DNA of 64,000 nucleotides from Desulfatibacillum alkenivorans DSM 16219. Its GTDB lineage: Bacteria; Desulfobacterota; Desulfobacteria; Desulfobacterales; Desulfatibacillaceae. Each line of letters opens with the position of its first letter. Position 1 is the stretch's first letter. The notes under the pieces are model-generated. The model made no database searches. It was not told the DNA's origin and saw only the letters and a program-made list of their open reading frames with translations. Below, in pieces: positions 43,778 through 53,305 of the stretch. The position numbers and the translations under genes are program-made. The stretch is taken from the NCBI RefSeq assembly GCF_900142135.1, contig NZ_FQZU01000002.1, forward strand, positions 1 to 64,000, in the 5' to 3' direction.

Positions 43778-44779
43778 ACATAATCCTCCGGAAGATGAAT
43801 TAGACACGCCTACAGCGCCAAGGCGACTAACCGGGCCGGCGGCTTCACGTTCACGCCGCACCTGCTATTTTTTCTACATATTAACTTAACGGGGTATAAC
43901 CGAGTTCGAAAAAGAAGCCTTGGTCCCGGCTTCCCTGGCGCTTAAAATCCGTCCGTTTAGGAATTTTAATTGTCAGTCTTCGTTGGGCCGGATTCCGTGA
44001 ACGCGTTGTTCGGGAATCCCTCCTTTTGTATGGTTTGACGAGGAATTGTTTGCTTTTCGCGATTTCCGTAAGGCCGTGAAAGGTATAACCCATTACTATT
44101 GTTGAAAATCAAACAATCTGCCTGCAACAAAACCTTGCAAAAGGGAAAGAGGTCATCGTTTCAGTTATAAGAAGAGCAAGTTGATGGATTAGACTGCAAA
44201 CCAGGGGAGTAATGCTTTCGGACAAGTTGGAATTAACTGAACAGTATTGAAACAGAGAGTGAGGTAAGCAGTCCGAAATGAATGGGATGGATCATGTAAG
44301 GCTTGATGATTTCCCGTACCCCCTTGGATAACTATGTCCAAAGTCCGTTTCTTGATTAAAAGAATATACCATCTTTTATGAACAGGCAAGCAATTCCTGC
44401 AATAATAATAAATTTTGTCGAAGCGTTATAAGCGTCCCTTTATCCTGAAAAAAAGCATAAGTGCATGTTCCGCCAATGAATTTTGTACTACAACGTGGTA
44501 CTTATGATACTGAATTGACGAGTTCTCGTCCAGGCGTTTAAACGCGATTTAACCAATTCGGGGTCCGTTGCGTCCGGTTATGCAGCCTTTAACTCAGGCC
44601 GTGTTTCTGGCGCCTTGTTTGCACGGTCTTCAACCAGGATGAACCGGTTTATGACAACCTTGCCACCTCGTATAACGGCATGGTAATCTATTAACATATC
44701 AAATATACAGCCAGGAAGGCGGCCCTGCCTGCAGTTTCTGTAATTGGGGGCGGACAATCGCCCCGTGGGGGAACTCAAC
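43778..44779. other. Large AT-rich intergenic region between divergent operons
   Basis: A full kilobase separates the MetF/Hdr operon from the HDOD gene. Open frames here are short and without ribosome sites. Base composition is clearly more AT-rich than the flanks. It must hold the promoters of both operons. An imperfect palindrome is at 44485-44501. I see no tRNA, riboswitch or mobile-element ends in it. Confidence 0.5.
44485..44501. promoter_or_regulatory. 17-nt near-palindrome, operator-like
   Basis: GTACTACAACGTGGTAC is symmetric around its centre (GTAC-x-AC...GT-x-GTAC, with one G-T type mismatch). It lies about 280 bases before the HDOD gene, in the divergent promoter region. It has the size of a dimeric repressor site; no regulator can be named. 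Confidence 0.3.
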
Positions 44780-46900
44780 ATGATATTTTCAGGGGAACTA
44801 GATAAGTTCAATAGCGCAGATCTTCTTATGATTCTCGGTCAAATGGAAAAGGAAGGCCATTTGACGGTGACGCTTGGCGGCGACTCCTTATTTATAGGAA
44901 TCAGAGACGGCAGAATTTTGACGGCCTACGGCGCGCAAGCGGATTCCAAGTCCTTTCGCTCCCTGATATGGCGGAGGCTTCTGGATAAGGGGCGTTTGTC
45001 CATGGTCAGCAGGATCAAGGAGGAAACCGGCCTGCCCCTGACCCATATTCTGGAGGCCATGCAGGTTGCGAACAACAAAGCCGTTTCCAAGGTCCTCGAG
45101 CAGGGCGTGCGCGAAGTGCTGTTCCAGTTTTTGCTGCTGAAATATGGCCATTTTCACTTTTCCGATGTTTTGACAGGCGAATCCTCCCAGGAAGGCCTTT
45201 CCATTCAGGGGGTGATCCTGGACCTGCTCCATCGTGTGGACGAGTGGAACGAAACCGTCAAGCGCATCGGCCCCGTCTCCCGTCAGGTCAGCCTGACTGA
45301 CGAAGGCCGCATGGCCATGGACCTGCCTCCGGACGTCCAAGCGGTCATGGAACTGGCCGAAGAGCCCAAGTCCATGGAAACGATCCTGAAGCTGGCGCCC
45401 ATGCCCAGCTTCACGGCCTTGCAGGCCATGACTCAGGCCCATGAGTCGGGATGGGTGGCTTTTGGAAAATCCAACGAGGAATCCCCGGCCCCGGAACACT
45501 CGCAGCCAGACCCCTTGTACGACAAGTTCCGGCAGTCCTTTGAAAAAATCGTCCTTTCCATGGAATTGGAGCCCAAAGTGGCGGCGGTCGCCGCATTCTG
45601 CCAGGAAAACTTTGACCTGACGCTTATCATTCGGGCGAAACACGGCGTTATGAACATGGTCACTCAGTTTTTCTCCCACGAAGACCCTAACGAAGGCAAA
45701 ATGGACATCCCCGTGCCGGACCGCGATTTACGGAACAACCCGGTTTTTTCGTGGGTCCTGGACTCGGGTGCCCCTTTTGTGGGCGAAATTTTTTTTACGG
45801 ACCTCTTTGAAGGCATCGCGGAAATGCCTGTTTTCGGGCAGTGCGGCATCATTCCCGTGGAAAACTCGGAGCGGAGCCAGATACTGGCCTTTGTCGCCTC
45901 TCAGGAAGAGTCCATGGGCATGAGCCCTTTTCATTTCCTGGAGCTCATCGGTTGGCTGGTGAGCCCCACGCCGGAAAACACCTTGACCGGCAAACAGCCC
46001 GAGCCTTTGCCTCCGGAAATTGTCAACACCGCTTCCCAAGCCATTCCCCGTTCCCTGGCCAGAGACAAGGCCAGCGTCATTGTGGAGGCGATCGAGGACC
46101 TTCCCCCCATGCCCCGGGTGGTGACCAAGGCCCTTGAGTTGTTGGGGGACCCGGACTCCTCCTTAAAGAACCTTGCGGAAGCCCTGAACAAAGATCCCGC
46201 TCTGGTGGCCAGAATCATCAGGGTGAGCAACTCCGCCCTGTACAGCCGGGGCGAGCGCATCACCAACCTGAATGTGGCCCTTTCCCGCCTTGGGCAAAAG
46301 GCGGTGCGCAGCGTCGTGTTGATCACCTCCGCCAATTTTGTGTTTTCCTCGGTCAAACAATCTTCGGCCATGTTCGCCCAAAACCTGTGGCTTCATTCCA
46401 TGGAATGCGGCCTGGCCGCCCGTTGCGCGGCCAGGGCCGTGGGTTATCAGGATCCGGAAGCGGCAATGGCCGCTGGAGTCTTGCATGATATAGGGAAATT
46501 AGCTATATTGCTGCGTTTGCCGGAGCAATATCCGGTCATTCGAAAAAGGCAGGCCATGGCTCAGATTGTGAGCGCGGAAGCGGAAAAGCAGATCCTGGGT
46601 TTCGACCACTCCATGATCGGCGAAATGCTGCTTAAAAAATGGGGCCTGCCGGAAAGCCTTGTGCGGTGCGCCAAGCATCACCACAAGCCTTTTCAGGCGG
46701 AAGAGGACAGCCTGCTTGTCCACATCGTCGCGTACGGCAATGTCCTGAGCCACATGTTCGGGAGCGGCCTGGCCGACGTAAAGCAATTCAACCCACTGGG
46801 CATGGTGGATATTCTCAGCGCCTTGGGGCTGGGAACCAAGGACAATCAGGAGCTTGTGGAAGAAGTTAAGGAATCCTTTAAACATATTGATTTCGAGTGA
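44780..46900 (+). CDS. PATAN (DUF4388) and HDOD domain signalling protein
   Basis: The 706-residue product begins with a DUF4388/PATAN-like domain (about 1-110: FSGELDKFNSADLLMILGQMEKEGHLTV), common in regulators. The middle (about 230-420) looks GAF-like. Residues ~437-640 are an HDOD domain (DLPPMPRVV, then ALYSRGERITNLNVALSRLGQ, with HDIGKLA near 568). HDOD proteins lack the full HD-GYP catalytic set and act as signalling scaffolds or HD hydrolase relatives. ATG 44780 has GGGGGAA upstream; the earlier open frame to 44744 is unlikely. The stop overlaps a GTG of the next gene's upstream frame, so purH is probably co-transcribed. Confidence 0.75.
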   Translation: MIFSGELDKFNSADLLMILGQMEKEGHLTVTLGGDSLFIGIRDGRILTAYGAQADSKSFRSLIWRRLLDKGRLSMVSRIKEETGLPLTHILEAMQVANNKAVSKVLEQGVREVLFQFLLLKYGHFHFSDVLTGESSQEGLSIQGVILDLLHRVDEWNETVKRIGPVSRQVSLTDEGRMAMDLPPDVQAVMELAEEPKSMETILKLAPMPSFTALQAMTQAHESGWVAFGKSNEESPAPEHSQPDPLYDKFRQSFEKIVLSMELEPKVAAVAAFCQENFDLTLIIRAKHGVMNMVTQFFSHEDPNEGKMDIPVPDRDLRNNPVFSWVLDSGAPFVGEIFFTDLFEGIAEMPVFGQCGIIPVENSERSQILAFVASQEESMGMSPFHFLELIGWLVSPTPENTLTGKQPEPLPPEIVNTASQAIPRSLARDKASVIVEAIEDLPPMPRVVTKALELLGDPDSSLKNLAEALNKDPALVARIIRVSNSALYSRGERITNLNVALSRLGQKAVRSVVLITSANFVFSSVKQSSAMFAQNLWLHSMECGLAARCAARAVGYQDPEAAMAAGVLHDIGKLAILLRLPEQYPVIRKRQAMAQIVSAEAEKQILGFDHSMIGEMLLKKWGLPESLVRCAKHHHKPFQAEEDSLLVHIVAYGNVLSHMFGSGLADVKQFNPLGMVDILSALGLGTKDNQELVEEVKESFKHIDFE

Positions 46901-46911
46901 AGAGAGGCCCT

Positions 46912-48162
46912 ATGTCAAAAGACCTGAAAAAAATGTATAAAACCGTTGTGGGCGACCACTTTCCTCCGCAGATGGAAATCAGCTTTGTGGATGAAGAGCA
47001 AAGGCAGACCCTTTTTTATGAAAAGGTCTCCTGGGAAATCGCCGGGGAAGCCAAAGGTCTTCGCTACGGCGAAAACCCCGGCCAGGAAGCGGCCCTATAT
47101 AAATTGGCGAACGGCAATCTGGCTTTGGGCGACGCCAAGACCATCGCCCCCGGCCAATACCTGGCTTCGGACATTGAACTGCTGCAATCCGGAAAGCACC
47201 CGGGAAAAACCAACCTGACCGACGCTGACAACTCCCTGAACATCCTCCGTTATTTTACGGACAGACCCGCTGCGGTCATCGTCAAGCACAACAACCCCTG
47301 CGGCGTGGCTTTGGGCATCAGCCTGGAAACCGCCTACCTGAACGCCTACATGGCGGACCGGGTGGCTGCTTTCGGCGGCTGCATTGCTTTGAATCGTCCC
47401 GTGGACAAGGCCACGGCCGAAGCCATTGCGGCCCAGTACGCCGAAGTGGTGGTGGCGCCCGGGTACGAAGAAGGCGCCCTGGATATCCTGGCTAAACGGA
47501 AAAACCTCCGGGTCATCGCCATCAATAACATCGAACGCCTTTCCTCCTTTGTCGGCCAGCGCGTGGTGGATTTCAAGAGCCTGATCGACGGCGGCGTGAT
47601 CGTCCAGTGGTCTTTCGTGCCCGAAACCCTGAAAAAGGAAGACTTGAAACTGGCCGAAACCGAATACAAGGGCCAAAAATACAGCATCAACCGCAAGCCC
47701 ACCGAGGCTGAACTGGAAGACCTTTTGTTCGGCTGGCTGGTGGAATCGGGCATTACGTCCAACTCCGTCATCTACGTCAAGGACTGCGTGACCGTGGGAA
47801 TCGGAACCGGAGAACAGGACAGAGTGGGCGTGGCCCAGATCGCCAGGGATAAAGCGTACCGTAAACTGGCGGACCGCTATTGCTTCAACATGCACGGCAT
47901 TCCCTATAACGAATTGCAGGATGCTGAGAAAAAAGGCGAGATCGACGCCCGTGTGGCCTTGGAAAAGGGCGGTTTAATCGGCTCGGCCATGGTTTCCGAC
48001 GCCTTCTTCCCCTTCCGCGACGGCGTGGATGTGGGCATTCAGGAAGGCGTGACCTCCGTGGTTCAGCCCGGCGGCGCCATGAACGACCATGAAGTCATCA
48101 GCGCCTGCAACGAGTCTGACGTGACCATGGTGTTCACGGGACAGAGAAGTTTCAAGCACTAA
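46912..48162 (+). CDS. purH: Stand-alone AICAR formyltransferase (PurH C-terminal type)
   Basis: The product is 416 residues, whereas bifunctional PurH is about 520. The C-terminal formyltransferase is present: GLRYGENPGQEAALY (near 44-58, the folate/AICAR loop), VKHNNPCGVA with the catalytic Lys-His, and the final QPGGAMNDHEVI. The N-terminal IMP cyclohydrolase domain is missing, so IMP cyclisation must be done elsewhere. The enzyme transfers a formyl group from 10-formyl-H4folate to AICAR. ATG 46912 follows GAGAGG. It lies 11 bases after the HDOD gene. Confidence 0.88.
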   Translation: MSKDLKKMYKTVVGDHFPPQMEISFVDEEQRQTLFYEKVSWEIAGEAKGLRYGENPGQEAALYKLANGNLALGDAKTIAPGQYLASDIELLQSGKHPGKTNLTDADNSLNILRYFTDRPAAVIVKHNNPCGVALGISLETAYLNAYMADRVAAFGGCIALNRPVDKATAEAIAAQYAEVVVAPGYEEGALDILAKRKNLRVIAINNIERLSSFVGQRVVDFKSLIDGGVIVQWSFVPETLKKEDLKLAETEYKGQKYSINRKPTEAELEDLLFGWLVESGITSNSVIYVKDCVTVGIGTGEQDRVGVAQIARDKAYRKLADRYCFNMHGIPYNELQDAEKKGEIDARVALEKGGLIGSAMVSDAFFPFRDGVDVGIQEGVTSVVQPGGAMNDHEVISACNESDVTMVFTGQRSFKH

Positions 48163-48315
48163 CGCAAATTCCCAATAAAAGCAAGCACAACCGCCCGGCG
48201 GCTGCCTTTGCGGCGCCGGGCGGACATTGGCCCAAAAGCAGACGCCGCTCCACCATCAACTCCACCTGAATCAATGCGAAAGGCCCAACCAATGCAGCCC
48301 CCCGGAGGAGGCGTT

Positions 48316-50529
48316 ATGCCGGACCAGGATAAATCCTCACCCCCCCCCGTTAAAAGCTCCATGGACTCTTTTCTGGCCAGGTTAAGAAAGGCCCCCGATG
48401 GATGGACCATGGAGAAGGACAGAGTCCTTCAGGCGCTGTTTTTCGGGGTCATTGCACTTGGCGGCGTGTCCCTTATTATCAGCAACATTTTTATGATGCA
48501 GGAAAACAAGTGGGGTCTGGTCTTTATGGACGTCCTGTTTTTCCTGTGGCTCTCCCTTGTGTACCTCCAGCGGAAGAGCGTTTCCCGCGAGATGGTCATC
48601 CTGCACTTTATGGTGCTTACCTATCTTGTGGGCGGCGCCGTGTTGTTCTTTGCAGGGCCTTTGCGAGCGGGCATATTATATCTGTTCACCTTTCAGATTA
48701 TGACGGCGGGCTTTTTCGGAGCGCGGGCGGCGAAAGCCTCCGTAGCCCTTAACTTCATCCTATTGGCCGCCGTGGGTATAGCGGCCGGCCAGGGATATTT
48801 GACCTGGGACGTTGCGCCGGAAAAACGCCTGTTCCTGTGGATTTCCATCAGCACGAATTTTCTGTTTTTAACCGTTGTCGCCTCCATAGTCATCGTCAGC
48901 CGAAACCGTGAATTCCAGGAAGCCCTGGACGGCGAAAGGGCGGCCGCCGCCGAATTGCGTCTGGAAACCAGGGAAAAAGAAGCAGCGGTGCAGGCTCTCA
49001 GGCAAAGCGAAAGCAAGTATCGCCAGCTTGTGGAAAACATCACCGAAGTGGTTTTTTCCGTAAACGCCGAGGGACGCTTCACTTACATCAGCCCCAGGGT
49101 TCGTGAAATGCTGGGATGGGCGCCCGAAGACTTGCTGGAAAAATCCTTCTTTGATCTGATGGATAAGGATCAGCGGACATCCATTCCCGACTGGCTTAGC
49201 AAGGCCCGGTCCGGCCGGAAAAGCTCCTTGGCCTTTAAAACACGGACAAAGGATCAGGAGGAACGCTGGGTCTCGGCTGCGCTGGCGCCCTCGGCGGGCG
49301 ATCAGGACTATTTGGAAATGTTCGGCCTGCTAAGAGACATCACGCAGCACAAAAAGGACAGAGAGGAAAGGGAACTGCTGGAAAGCAGGCTTGCCCAGGC
49401 GCAAAAAATGGAGGCCATCGGCCGCCTGGCGGGCGGCATAGCCCATGACTTCAACAACATGCTTTCCCCGGTTTTGGGCTACGCCGAAATGCTCTCCGAG
49501 GACTTCGCCCATGATCCGCAGGCCAGGGAAAATCTTTCTGAAATCGTGGCCGCGGCGAACCGGGCTAAAGACCTGGTGCGCCAGATCCTTATTTTCGGCA
49601 GTAAGGCCGAAGATCACCCGCGCCCCCTGGATCTGGGCGTCCAGGTCAGCGATGCATTAAGGCTGGTCAAAGCCTCGCTGCCTCCCAACATCACCCTGGT
49701 GAGCAAAATCGAACCCTTGCACTTTGTGGTCAACGCCGACCCCACGCAAATTCAAAGGGTGCTGATGAACATTTGCGCCAACGCCTCCCACGCCATGGGA
49801 AGCCGGGAAGGGCTCCTGGAAGTCTTGCTGGAGCAGGATCATGTTTCTCCGGATAAGAATTCCCCCGGCAAAAATCCTAAACCCGGCCCCTGCGCCCGGT
49901 TGACCATCAAGGATAACGGCCACGGCATCGCGCCGGAAAACCTGGATAAGATTTTCGAGCCCTATTTTACGACCAAAGGCGTGGGCGAAGGCGCCGGCAT
50001 CGGCCTGGCCGTGGCCCATTCCATTGTCTCCAAACTGGGCGGCGCCATCCAGGTCAGCAGCAAACTGGGCGAGTGGACCTGCTTCTGCATCCTTCTGCCC
50101 TTGGCCAAAGGCGCCCCCAAAGCGCAGAAAAAGCCGCCCCAGACGCCTTTGCCCAATGGCTCCGGCCGCATTCTACTTGTGGACGACGAGCCCTCTCTTG
50201 TGCAGATGACTAAGCAAATGCTAAACCGGCTAGGCTATGAAACAGTCACCGCATCTGATGGAAAAGAAGCCATAAAGACTTTGGAGTCCGCGGAAAGGCG
50301 CTTTGACTTGCTTATTACGGATTATTCCATGCCCGGATTTACAGGCGACCAGTTGGCCTTATACGTTCAGGAAAAATTTCCGGGGCTGCCCGTGGTTCTT
50401 TGCACGGGGTACTCAGACAAAGTTTCCAGGGAAAACGCTGCAAAAATGGGTATATCCGCCATGCTGTCCAAGCCGGTGAACCTTCGTCAACTGGCATTAA
50501 CTGCGTACAGACTTACAAATCCGAAATAA
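48316..50529 (+). CDS. Hybrid sensor histidine kinase with PAS and receiver domains
   Basis: This is a 737-residue protein. An N-terminal membrane region of about six helices (about 40-200) is followed by a short coiled coil, a PAS domain (~235-355, VVFSVNAEGRFTYISP) and a histidine kinase dimerisation helix with the phospho-acceptor H377 in GGIAHDFNN. The ATPase domain has NADPTQIQRVLMNICANA, DNGHGI and GAGIGLAVA. A C-terminal receiver starts with VDDEP (acid pocket D623-D624) and is phosphorylated at D669 (TDYSMPG). No partner regulator with a DNA-binding domain is adjacent. ATG 48316 has GGAGGAGG. A terminator follows. Confidence 0.9.
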   Translation: MPDQDKSSPPPVKSSMDSFLARLRKAPDGWTMEKDRVLQALFFGVIALGGVSLIISNIFMMQENKWGLVFMDVLFFLWLSLVYLQRKSVSREMVILHFMVLTYLVGGAVLFFAGPLRAGILYLFTFQIMTAGFFGARAAKASVALNFILLAAVGIAAGQGYLTWDVAPEKRLFLWISISTNFLFLTVVASIVIVSRNREFQEALDGERAAAAELRLETREKEAAVQALRQSESKYRQLVENITEVVFSVNAEGRFTYISPRVREMLGWAPEDLLEKSFFDLMDKDQRTSIPDWLSKARSGRKSSLAFKTRTKDQEERWVSAALAPSAGDQDYLEMFGLLRDITQHKKDREERELLESRLAQAQKMEAIGRLAGGIAHDFNNMLSPVLGYAEMLSEDFAHDPQARENLSEIVAAANRAKDLVRQILIFGSKAEDHPRPLDLGVQVSDALRLVKASLPPNITLVSKIEPLHFVVNADPTQIQRVLMNICANASHAMGSREGLLEVLLEQDHVSPDKNSPGKNPKPGPCARLTIKDNGHGIAPENLDKIFEPYFTTKGVGEGAGIGLAVAHSIVSKLGGAIQVSSKLGEWTCFCILLPLAKGAPKAQKKPPQTPLPNGSGRILLVDDEPSLVQMTKQMLNRLGYETVTASDGKEAIKTLESAERRFDLLITDYSMPGFTGDQLALYVQEKFPGLPVVLCTGYSDKVSRENAAKMGISAMLSKPVNLRQLALTAYRLTNPK

Positions 50530-50643
50530 TTGGGTTTATCTTCGGTTTTTCGCAAAAATTCAGGATTGCAAATTCAGAAAAAAAAGGGTATAGACCTCAG
50601 TTTCCAAGGCTTGGTCAACGAAAGCCGTTGCGGTGCACGGAGG

Positions 50644-50671
50644 GGGCCGGTAAATCGCCGGTCCTTTTTTT
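50644..50671 (+). terminator. Intrinsic terminator after the histidine kinase gene
   Basis: GGGCCGG pairs with CCGGTCC (one wobble) around a seven-base loop and runs into TTTTTTT, about 115 bases past the stop. Confidence 0.8.
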
Positions 50672-50751
50672 GTCCCTGCAGCGCCCAGGCCGTATACGTT
50701 TAAAAACTCACAATACAACTTGCTTTTAATATTAGAAAAAGGGGAATGTTT

Positions 50752-51318
50752 ATGAAAATTTCCAAAGTCAGTCAACGCATTACGAAAATTATGGCGGACC
50801 GTGAAATCACCGTCCAGGACATGAGTCAGCGCACCGGCCTGGACCGGGATTTCCTGGAAACCATCACCAAAGAGGACCTGTACCCCTCCCTGGGGCCCCT
50901 CCTGAAAATCGCCCGCGCGTTGGGCGTCCGCCTGGGCACCCTCATTGACGATCAGGTCAGCCAGGACCCTTTGATTGTGAGAAAAGACGCGGCCCAGGAA
51001 AGCATCAGCATGCTCCGCGGCGCGGACAAGCCGGAGGAATTGAAGTTTTATTCCCTGGGCATGGGTAAGACCGACCGCCACATGGAGCCTTTTTATGTGG
51101 AAATTCTTCCCGAGTCCGCCAAGGACGCCAAACTCTCCTCCCATGAAGGCGAAGAGTTTATCGTGGTCAACTCCGGCCGGATTAAAGTGGTTTACGGCCA
51201 GGAAACCCATATTTTAGGCGCCGGCGACAGCATCTATTACAACTCCATTACTCCCCATTATGTCAGCTGCGAGGGAGAAGAGGCTGCCTCCATTTATGCG
51301 GTCCTGTACATTCCCTAA
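50752..51318 (+). CDS. XRE-family regulator with cupin domain
   Basis: The 188-residue product has an N-terminal helix-turn-helix of the XRE type (about 1-65, VSQRITKIMADREITVQDMSQRTGLD) and a C-terminal cupin barrel (about 110-185, SSHEGEEFIVVNSGRIKVVYG and a PHYVSCEGE segment). Such proteins sense a small molecule in the cupin pocket and control neighbouring genes. ATG 50752 is chosen because GGGGA is then suitably spaced. The acyl-CoA ligase gene follows after 46 bases, a pairing seen in several fatty-acid-degrading delta-proteobacteria, so it probably regulates that gene in response to an acyl ligand. Confidence 0.85.
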   Translation: MKISKVSQRITKIMADREITVQDMSQRTGLDRDFLETITKEDLYPSLGPLLKIARALGVRLGTLIDDQVSQDPLIVRKDAAQESISMLRGADKPEELKFYSLGMGKTDRHMEPFYVEILPESAKDAKLSSHEGEEFIVVNSGRIKVVYGQETHILGAGDSIYYNSITPHYVSCEGEEAASIYAVLYIP

Positions 51319-51364
51319 AATAAACCATGAAGGCCTGTGAGCCTTTTTATACGCAGGAGAAGTC

Positions 51365-53011
51365 ATGACCAACGACCATTTAAAGCATCAAACCCTGGGC
51401 CGGATTCTGGACCAGACCATTTCCCGGTTTCCCGATAACGACGCTGTGATCTACGTGGACCGGAATTACCGCCTCACCTACAAAGAGTTCGGCGAGACCG
51501 TGGACGCGCTGGCCAAAGGCCTCATGGCCCTGGGCGTGGAAAAGGGGGAAAAGGTCGCCATCTGGGCCACCAATATTCCCTACTGGGTTGCGTTTCAGTT
51601 CGCCACGGCGAAAATCGGCGCAATCCTTCTGACCGTCAACACCAATTATAAAACCGCCGAGCTGGCCTATCTTCTGGAGCAGTCGGAGACGGAAAACCTT
51701 TTCCTCATCGAGGGATACCAGGACACGGACTACATAGGGACTGTTTACGAACTGATTCCCGAGTTGAAGAACCAGGAGCGCGGCAGGCTGAACGCTCCGC
51801 GCTTTCCCCATCTTAAAAGGGTGGGCTTTCTGGGCCAGGAAAAGCACCGGGGCATGTACTCCATTCCGGAGATTATGTCCCTGGCCGTCATGACCACCGA
51901 TGAGCAATACAAGGAGCGCCAGGACGCCCTGGACCCCCACGACGTGGTGAACATGCAGTACACCTCCGGCACCACCGGGTTCCCCAAAGGGGTTATGCTC
52001 ACCCATTTCAACATCGGCAACAACGGATTCTGGATCGGCGAAAACCAGAATTTCTCCGAAAAGGACCGGGTGTGCATCCCCGTGCCCTTGTTCCATTGCT
52101 TCGGCTGCGTGCTGGGCGTGCTGGCCGCCGTCACCCACGGCAGCGCCATGGTCATCCTGGAGCAGTTCGACCCGGTGCAGGTCATGGCCTCGGTGGAAGA
52201 GGAAAAATGCACGGCCCTGTACGGCGTGCCGACCATGTTCATCGCGGTTTTGGAGCACAAGCTCTTTTCCAAGTTCGACTATTCCTCCCTGCGCACGGGC
52301 ATCATGGCCGGATCTCCCTGCCCGGTTTCCGTCATGAAACAGGTCATCGACCTCATGAACATGTCCGAGGTCACCATCTGCTACGGACTCACCGAAGCCT
52401 CCCCGGTCATCACCCAAACCCGGATCGGCGACAACATCCAGCGCAGAACCGAAACCGTGGGACGGGTCATGCCTGAAATCGAACTCAAGATGGTGGACCC
52501 GGAAACCGGCGAGGACACGCCCCCCGGAGTTCCCGGCGAAGTGTGCTGCCGCGGCTACAACGTCATGAAGGGCTATTACAACATGCCTGAGCAGACCGCC
52601 GGCGCCATCGACGACCAGGGCTGGCTGCACTCCGGCGACATGGGCGTCATGGACGAGGACGGCTATTTGTCCATCACCGGCCGGTACAAGGACATGATCA
52701 TCCGCGGAGGAGAAAACATCTACCCCCGGGAGATCGAAGAGTTCCTGTTCAAGCTGGAAGGCGTCATGGACGTGCAGGTGGTGGGCGTTCCCAGCAAGAA
52801 GTACGGGGAGCAGGTGGGCGCCTTCGTCATCCTGAAGGACGGCGCCAAGCTGGAGGAAAGCGATGTTACGGATTTTTGCCGGGGCCAGATCAGCCGGTAC
52901 AAGATTCCCAAATACGTGGTCTTTACGGATTCCTTTCCCATGACCGCCAGCGGCAAAATCCAGAAATACAAGCTGGTGGAAAAAGCCGCCGCGCTTTTTC
53001 CGGAGGCGTAA
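51365..53011 (+). CDS. AMP-forming acyl-CoA ligase
   Basis: This is a 548-residue ANL-superfamily ligase. The P-loop-like YTSGTTGFPKGVM (about 199-211), YGLTEASPVI, the GWLHSGDMG hinge and RGGENIYPREIE followed by a C-terminal SGKIQKYKL with the catalytic Lys are all present. It activates a carboxylic acid to the CoA thioester with ATP. Chain length is not readable by eye; the family includes medium/long-chain FadD-like enzymes. It shares an operon with the XRE-cupin gene upstream and has AGGAGAAG before its ATG. Confidence 0.9.
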   Translation: MTNDHLKHQTLGRILDQTISRFPDNDAVIYVDRNYRLTYKEFGETVDALAKGLMALGVEKGEKVAIWATNIPYWVAFQFATAKIGAILLTVNTNYKTAELAYLLEQSETENLFLIEGYQDTDYIGTVYELIPELKNQERGRLNAPRFPHLKRVGFLGQEKHRGMYSIPEIMSLAVMTTDEQYKERQDALDPHDVVNMQYTSGTTGFPKGVMLTHFNIGNNGFWIGENQNFSEKDRVCIPVPLFHCFGCVLGVLAAVTHGSAMVILEQFDPVQVMASVEEEKCTALYGVPTMFIAVLEHKLFSKFDYSSLRTGIMAGSPCPVSVMKQVIDLMNMSEVTICYGLTEASPVITQTRIGDNIQRRTETVGRVMPEIELKMVDPETGEDTPPGVPGEVCCRGYNVMKGYYNMPEQTAGAIDDQGWLHSGDMGVMDEDGYLSITGRYKDMIIRGGENIYPREIEEFLFKLEGVMDVQVVGVPSKKYGEQVGAFVILKDGAKLEESDVTDFCRGQISRYKIPKYVVFTDSFPMTASGKIQKYKLVEKAAALFPEA

Positions 53012-53051
53012 CGCATTCTATTTCCAGCATATTGTTGTGGTTCGCAAACTC

Positions 53052-53152
53052 AACCCAACCTATGTCGCCCCATACCGAGCCGTAGGTTGGGTTAAGAAGT
53101 CCGGCGTTTCCGAATCAAGCGGAGACAGGACTATTGGACTTCGAACCCAACA
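53052..53152. repeat. Dispersed inverted repeat, copy 2 (AACCCAACCTA element)
   Basis: AACCCAACCTA (53052-53062) and TAGGTTGGGTT (53083-53093) are perfect arms around 20 bases, followed by AACCCAACA at 53144-53152, the same three-part order as copy 1 at 34447. It lies between the convergent acyl-CoA ligase and acyl-CoA dehydrogenase genes. Confidence 0.6.
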
Positions 53153-53224
53153 AACTTAGTCTTTGCCTAACCATTTATCGTCGGAGCCCGGTTGCCTACA
53201 AAGTATATCATTGCATCAAATAAC

Positions 53225-53258
53225 TCGGGCGGCTCCTTTGGGGGAGCCGCCCGATTTA
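53225..53258. terminator. Bidirectional-type terminator between convergent genes
   Basis: TCGGGCGGCTCC and GGAGCCGCCCGA form a perfect 12-bp stem around TTTGGG, followed on the plus side by TTTATTT. It serves the acyl-CoA ligase transcript and may also stop the minus-strand acyl-CoA dehydrogenase transcript, which ends 48 bases away. Confidence 0.75.
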
Positions 53259-53305
53259 TTTCATGCGTTTATGGTTGGCGGCAAAGGCGCCTTCCATGAT
53301 AATTT

